Source: JALTDM01 sp964421355
GTDB taxonomy: Bacteria; Bacteroidota; Bacteroidia; Bacteroidales; JALTDM01
Direction: 5' to 3'
DNA length: 27,622 bases
NCBI GenBank assembly: GCA_964421355.1
Contig: CAYQWX010000020.1
Coordinates: forward strand, 1 to 27,622
A program made the position numbers and the translations under genes. The notes under the pieces are model-generated. The model saw only the letters and a program-made list of their open reading frames with translations. It did no database searches and was not told the origin of the DNA. Of the stretch, positions 25,583 through 27,622 are shown piece by piece (position 1 is the stretch's first letter; every line of letters starts with the position of its first letter).

Positions 25583-26168
25583 TGTATTTTTGTTGTTTTT
25601 TATAAAAATATTACATGCCCAAACTAAAGGTTTTGAGGGCGGTTTGCTATTTGGACTTGTGCCTTCTCAAGTAGATGGAGATACCTATGGTGGTTATAAT
25701 AAGATAGGAATAGAAGCAGGAGGCTTTACACGGTTTGTTTTTAATAAAACCTATTCTTTGCAAATGGAAATAAAATACATCCAGAAAGGAGCAAAAGCAG
25801 CAAGTAAAGATAATTTTTTATATTATAAAAGTAGTTTAAATTATATGGAAGTTCCCGTTTCTTTACAATATCTTTATCATGATAAATTTATAGGAGAAGC
25901 AGGAATATCTTTGGGTTATTTATTCAAAGCATCTGAAACATTTGGTTCACTGGTCGTTTCTCCTCCTGACCCGCCATTCGAAAGTTATGAGATTGCTGGA
26001 CAAGTGGGGATAGGATATATAATCTCAGATAATTGGATTATAATGAATCATTTTTCATACTCTATCCTTCCTATTAGGTGGTATCCTAAAGATAATAGGC
26101 ATCTTAAAGATTTGGGATGTAATAATAATGTAATTCGTATAAGTGTTTATTATAAATTTGGTTCATGA
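25560..26168 (+). CDS. Small outer membrane beta-barrel protein
   Basis: A 202-residue exported protein. The signal peptide MKRLFYISVFLLFFIKILHA is followed by Gln21. The mature part alternates hydrophobic and polar residues with many Gly, Tyr and Phe (GFEGGLLFGLVPSQVDGD, GGFTRFVFNKTYSLQMEIKY, LNYMEVPVSLQYLY), as in eight-stranded barrels of the OmpA-like or PorT-like type common in Bacteroidota. It ends IRISVYYKFGS, a plausible last strand. The start lies within the Omp28-like gene, overlapping by 23 bases, and the stop overlaps the UbiX-like gene by 4 bases. No specific function can be given. Confidence 0.75.
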   Translation: MKRLFYISVFLLFFIKILHAQTKGFEGGLLFGLVPSQVDGDTYGGYNKIGIEAGGFTRFVFNKTYSLQMEIKYIQKGAKAASKDNFLYYKSSLNYMEVPVSLQYLYHDKFIGEAGISLGYLFKASETFGSLVVSPPDPPFESYEIAGQVGIGYIISDNWIIMNHFSYSILPIRWYPKDNRHLKDLGCNNNVIRISVYYKFGS

Positions 26169-26734
26169 AAATTATTGTAGGCATAACAGGGGCATCAGGT
26201 ATGATATATGCCAGAATGTTGCTACAAAAATTATTGTCTTTGGATAAGGTGAAGAGCGTTAGTGTTGTGGCTTCCGAAACGGGAGAAAAGGTATGGCAAA
26301 GCGAGTTGGAATCGAATTTATCCCGTATGGTAACCGAGGATTCAAAATTGAGATGGGTTTCCAACAGAAATCTTTTTGCGGATATAGCTTCCGGTAGTGC
26401 TGGATACGATGCAATGTTTGTAGTGCCGTGTTCTATGAATACACTGGCCAAAGTGGCTAACGGAGTGGCTGATTCTTTAATGTTGCGAGCTGCAGATGTT
26501 ATGCTAAAAGAGCGAAAAAAGTTAGTGCTTTCCGTTAGGGAAGCCCCTTATAATTTAATCCACATAGAGAACATGAAAAAAGTTACCTTAGCCGGAGGAA
26601 TTATTTTTCCGTTATCTCCGGTTTTTTACACAAACCCGCAATCAATAGAGGACCTGGTATCCCATACGGTTGACAGGATGTTGAGTATTACGGAACTGTA
26701 TCCTGATAATAGGTTTATGTGGTGGGGGGGATGA
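26165..26734 (+). CDS. ubiX: UbiX-type flavin prenyltransferase
   Basis: UbiX joins a dimethylallyl group to FMN to make the prenylated flavin used by UbiD-type decarboxylases. The protein is 189 residues, full length for the family. The flavin-binding start GITGASGMIYARMLLQKL is at 6-23. FVVPCSMNTLAKVANGVADS lies in the middle, and LMLRAADVMLKERKKLVLSV followed by REAPYNLIHIENM is the classic UbiX signature. No ubiD is in the window, so the partner and pathway cannot be stated; quinone biosynthesis is one possibility. The ATG overlaps the previous stop (ATGA). Base composition is higher than its flanks: I counted 200 G+C in 480 bases (about 42%) for 26221-26700. Confidence 0.93.
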   Translation: MKIIVGITGASGMIYARMLLQKLLSLDKVKSVSVVASETGEKVWQSELESNLSRMVTEDSKLRWVSNRNLFADIASGSAGYDAMFVVPCSMNTLAKVANGVADSLMLRAADVMLKERKKLVLSVREAPYNLIHIENMKKVTLAGGIIFPLSPVFYTNPQSIEDLVSHTVDRMLSITELYPDNRFMWWGG

Positions 26735-26774
26735 TGTGAATGAATAATGGTTAATAGAAGTAATTATAAAGATT

Positions 26775-27622
26775 ATGAAGAGATTAATATTACATATTGG
26801 GGCACCTAAAACAGCAACTACTTGGTTCCAAAAAAGATTTTTCCCCTATATTGATAATTTTGAGTATATAAAAGATGAATATTCTAATAAAATAATTTTT
26901 GGATTTGAGAGATTAAAATATTTTCCCAATAACTTAATTATTAGTAATGAAGGAATTTATCCAGTAAGAATACAAAATAAAATAGATCTATCTTTTATCG
27001 TGAATAATATAAAATATATTATAAATAATTATGATAAGGTTGATTGTATAGTTTTTGTTAGACGACAAGATGAGATAATACAATCAAGTTATGCATATTA
27101 TGTTAAAACGGGAGGTAATTTTTTGTTTGAAAATTATTATGATACTTCGTATATTAAACATCATAGAAATTTGTCTTTTGCTGAATATTTGGAAATGTTA
27201 AAAAGAAATGGAAAGATAAATCAGTGGAAATATTATACCTATTTGCAGGTTTTGAACACACTTGATTGTAGTGTAATTGTTTTTCCTTATGAATCATTTC
27301 GGGAAAATATAAAAGAATTTATAAACCAATTTACGAATACACTTAATATAAAAATTAAGAAAGATATTAATGTAAATTACAAAAAGGTAAATTCTGCTCC
27401 TACCAAATTATCTTTAAATCTAATTAGGTATTTGAATTATTTTTCATATCCATTAAAAAATCCATATTTGGAAAAAACATTAGAAGAATTAAATATAGCT
27501 AAAATAGATAAAAATATCCATGCTATTAGAATAAGGGGAACAAGACGAATAGCTATGGCAATAGAATTTTTATTTACTCCAAAAATTTTTTCTAAATTTA
27601 AAATATCGGATGCAGATAGTCA
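26775..27622 (+). CDS. Sulfotransferase-like protein (partial, N-terminal 282 residues)
   Basis: The frame opens with ATG at 26775 and is still open at the window end, so the C-terminus is missing. Residues 5-19 (ILHIGAPKTATTWFQ) match the 5'-phosphosulfate-binding loop of PAPS-dependent sulfotransferases, and VFVRRQDEIIQSSYAYYV (about residues 94-111) matches the 3'-phosphate-binding block with its Arg and Ser. Such enzymes place sulfate from PAPS on carbohydrates, lipids or small molecules; the acceptor is unknown. The loop has KTATT where KTGTT is more usual. The gene is extremely AT-rich (I counted 47 G+C in 240 bases, about 20%, for 26821-27060), unlike ubiX just before it. No terminator or clear promoter is visible in the 40-base gap. 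Confidence 0.78.
   Translation, partial: MKRLILHIGAPKTATTWFQKRFFPYIDNFEYIKDEYSNKIIFGFERLKYFPNNLIISNEGIYPVRIQNKIDLSFIVNNIKYIINNYDKVDCIVFVRRQDEIIQSSYAYYVKTGGNFLFENYYDTSYIKHHRNLSFAEYLEMLKRNGKINQWKYYTYLQVLNTLDCSVIVFPYESFRENIKEFINQFTNTLNIKIKKDINVNYKKVNSAPTKLSLNLIRYLNYFSYPLKNPYLEKTLEELNIAKIDKNIHAIRIRGTRRIAMAIEFLFTPKIFSKFKISDADS

Overview
The window comes from an AT-rich member of the Bacteroidota, most likely Bacteroidales-like, although nothing here fixes the order. The evidence is a set of typical phylum families (DUF4369-type TlpA lipoprotein, Porphyromonas-type dipeptidyl peptidase IV, DUF6029, Omp28-like lipoprotein, PASTA-tailed FtsI), an FtsZ ending in NVD, several TAnnTTTG promoter elements, and a near absence of Shine-Dalgarno sequences. 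MurE carries the DNPR motif, so the peptidoglycan should be of the meso-diaminopimelate type. I saw no tRNA, rRNA, CRISPR array, insertion sequence or integrase.

Region 1 (1-5819, minus strand): dipeptidyl peptidase IV, then a tight run gatB - TlpA-like lipoprotein - sufB (cut by the window edge) with gaps of 14 and 12 bases, probably one transcript.

Region 2 (5820-6180): a divergent intergenic region. It holds three 10-bp-phased AAAGTGK-like repeats just before mraZ that look like MraZ operator boxes.

Region 3 (6181-21272, plus strand): a complete Bacteroidota division and cell wall (dcw) cluster of 13 genes: mraZ, rsmH, ftsL-like, ftsI/PBP, murE, mraY, murD, ftsW, murG, murC, ftsQ, ftsA, ftsZ. 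Genes overlap or are separated by at most 26 bases, so it reads as one operon. It couples cytoplasmic precursor synthesis (MurC, MurD, MurE), lipid I and II formation (MraY, MurG), septal polymerisation and crosslinking (FtsW, FtsI) and the divisome scaffold (FtsL, FtsQ, FtsA, FtsZ). murF, murB and ddl are not in the cluster.

Region 4 (21273-26734, plus strand): a dihydroorotate dehydrogenase-like protein with its own promoter and a strong terminator. Next comes an envelope set: a secreted TlpA thioredoxin, a DUF6029 outer membrane protein, an Omp28-like lipoprotein with CxxC, and a small beta-barrel protein, with a UbiX-type flavin prenyltransferase overlapping the last one.

Region 5 (26735-27622): start of a very AT-rich sulfotransferase-like gene that runs off the window, perhaps the edge of an accessory region.

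No clearly new system was found. The points most worth checking are the MraZ boxes, unusual residues in the FtsZ nucleotide pocket, the DHODH-like enzyme without its catalytic base, and the TlpA/DUF6029/Omp28 thiol cluster.
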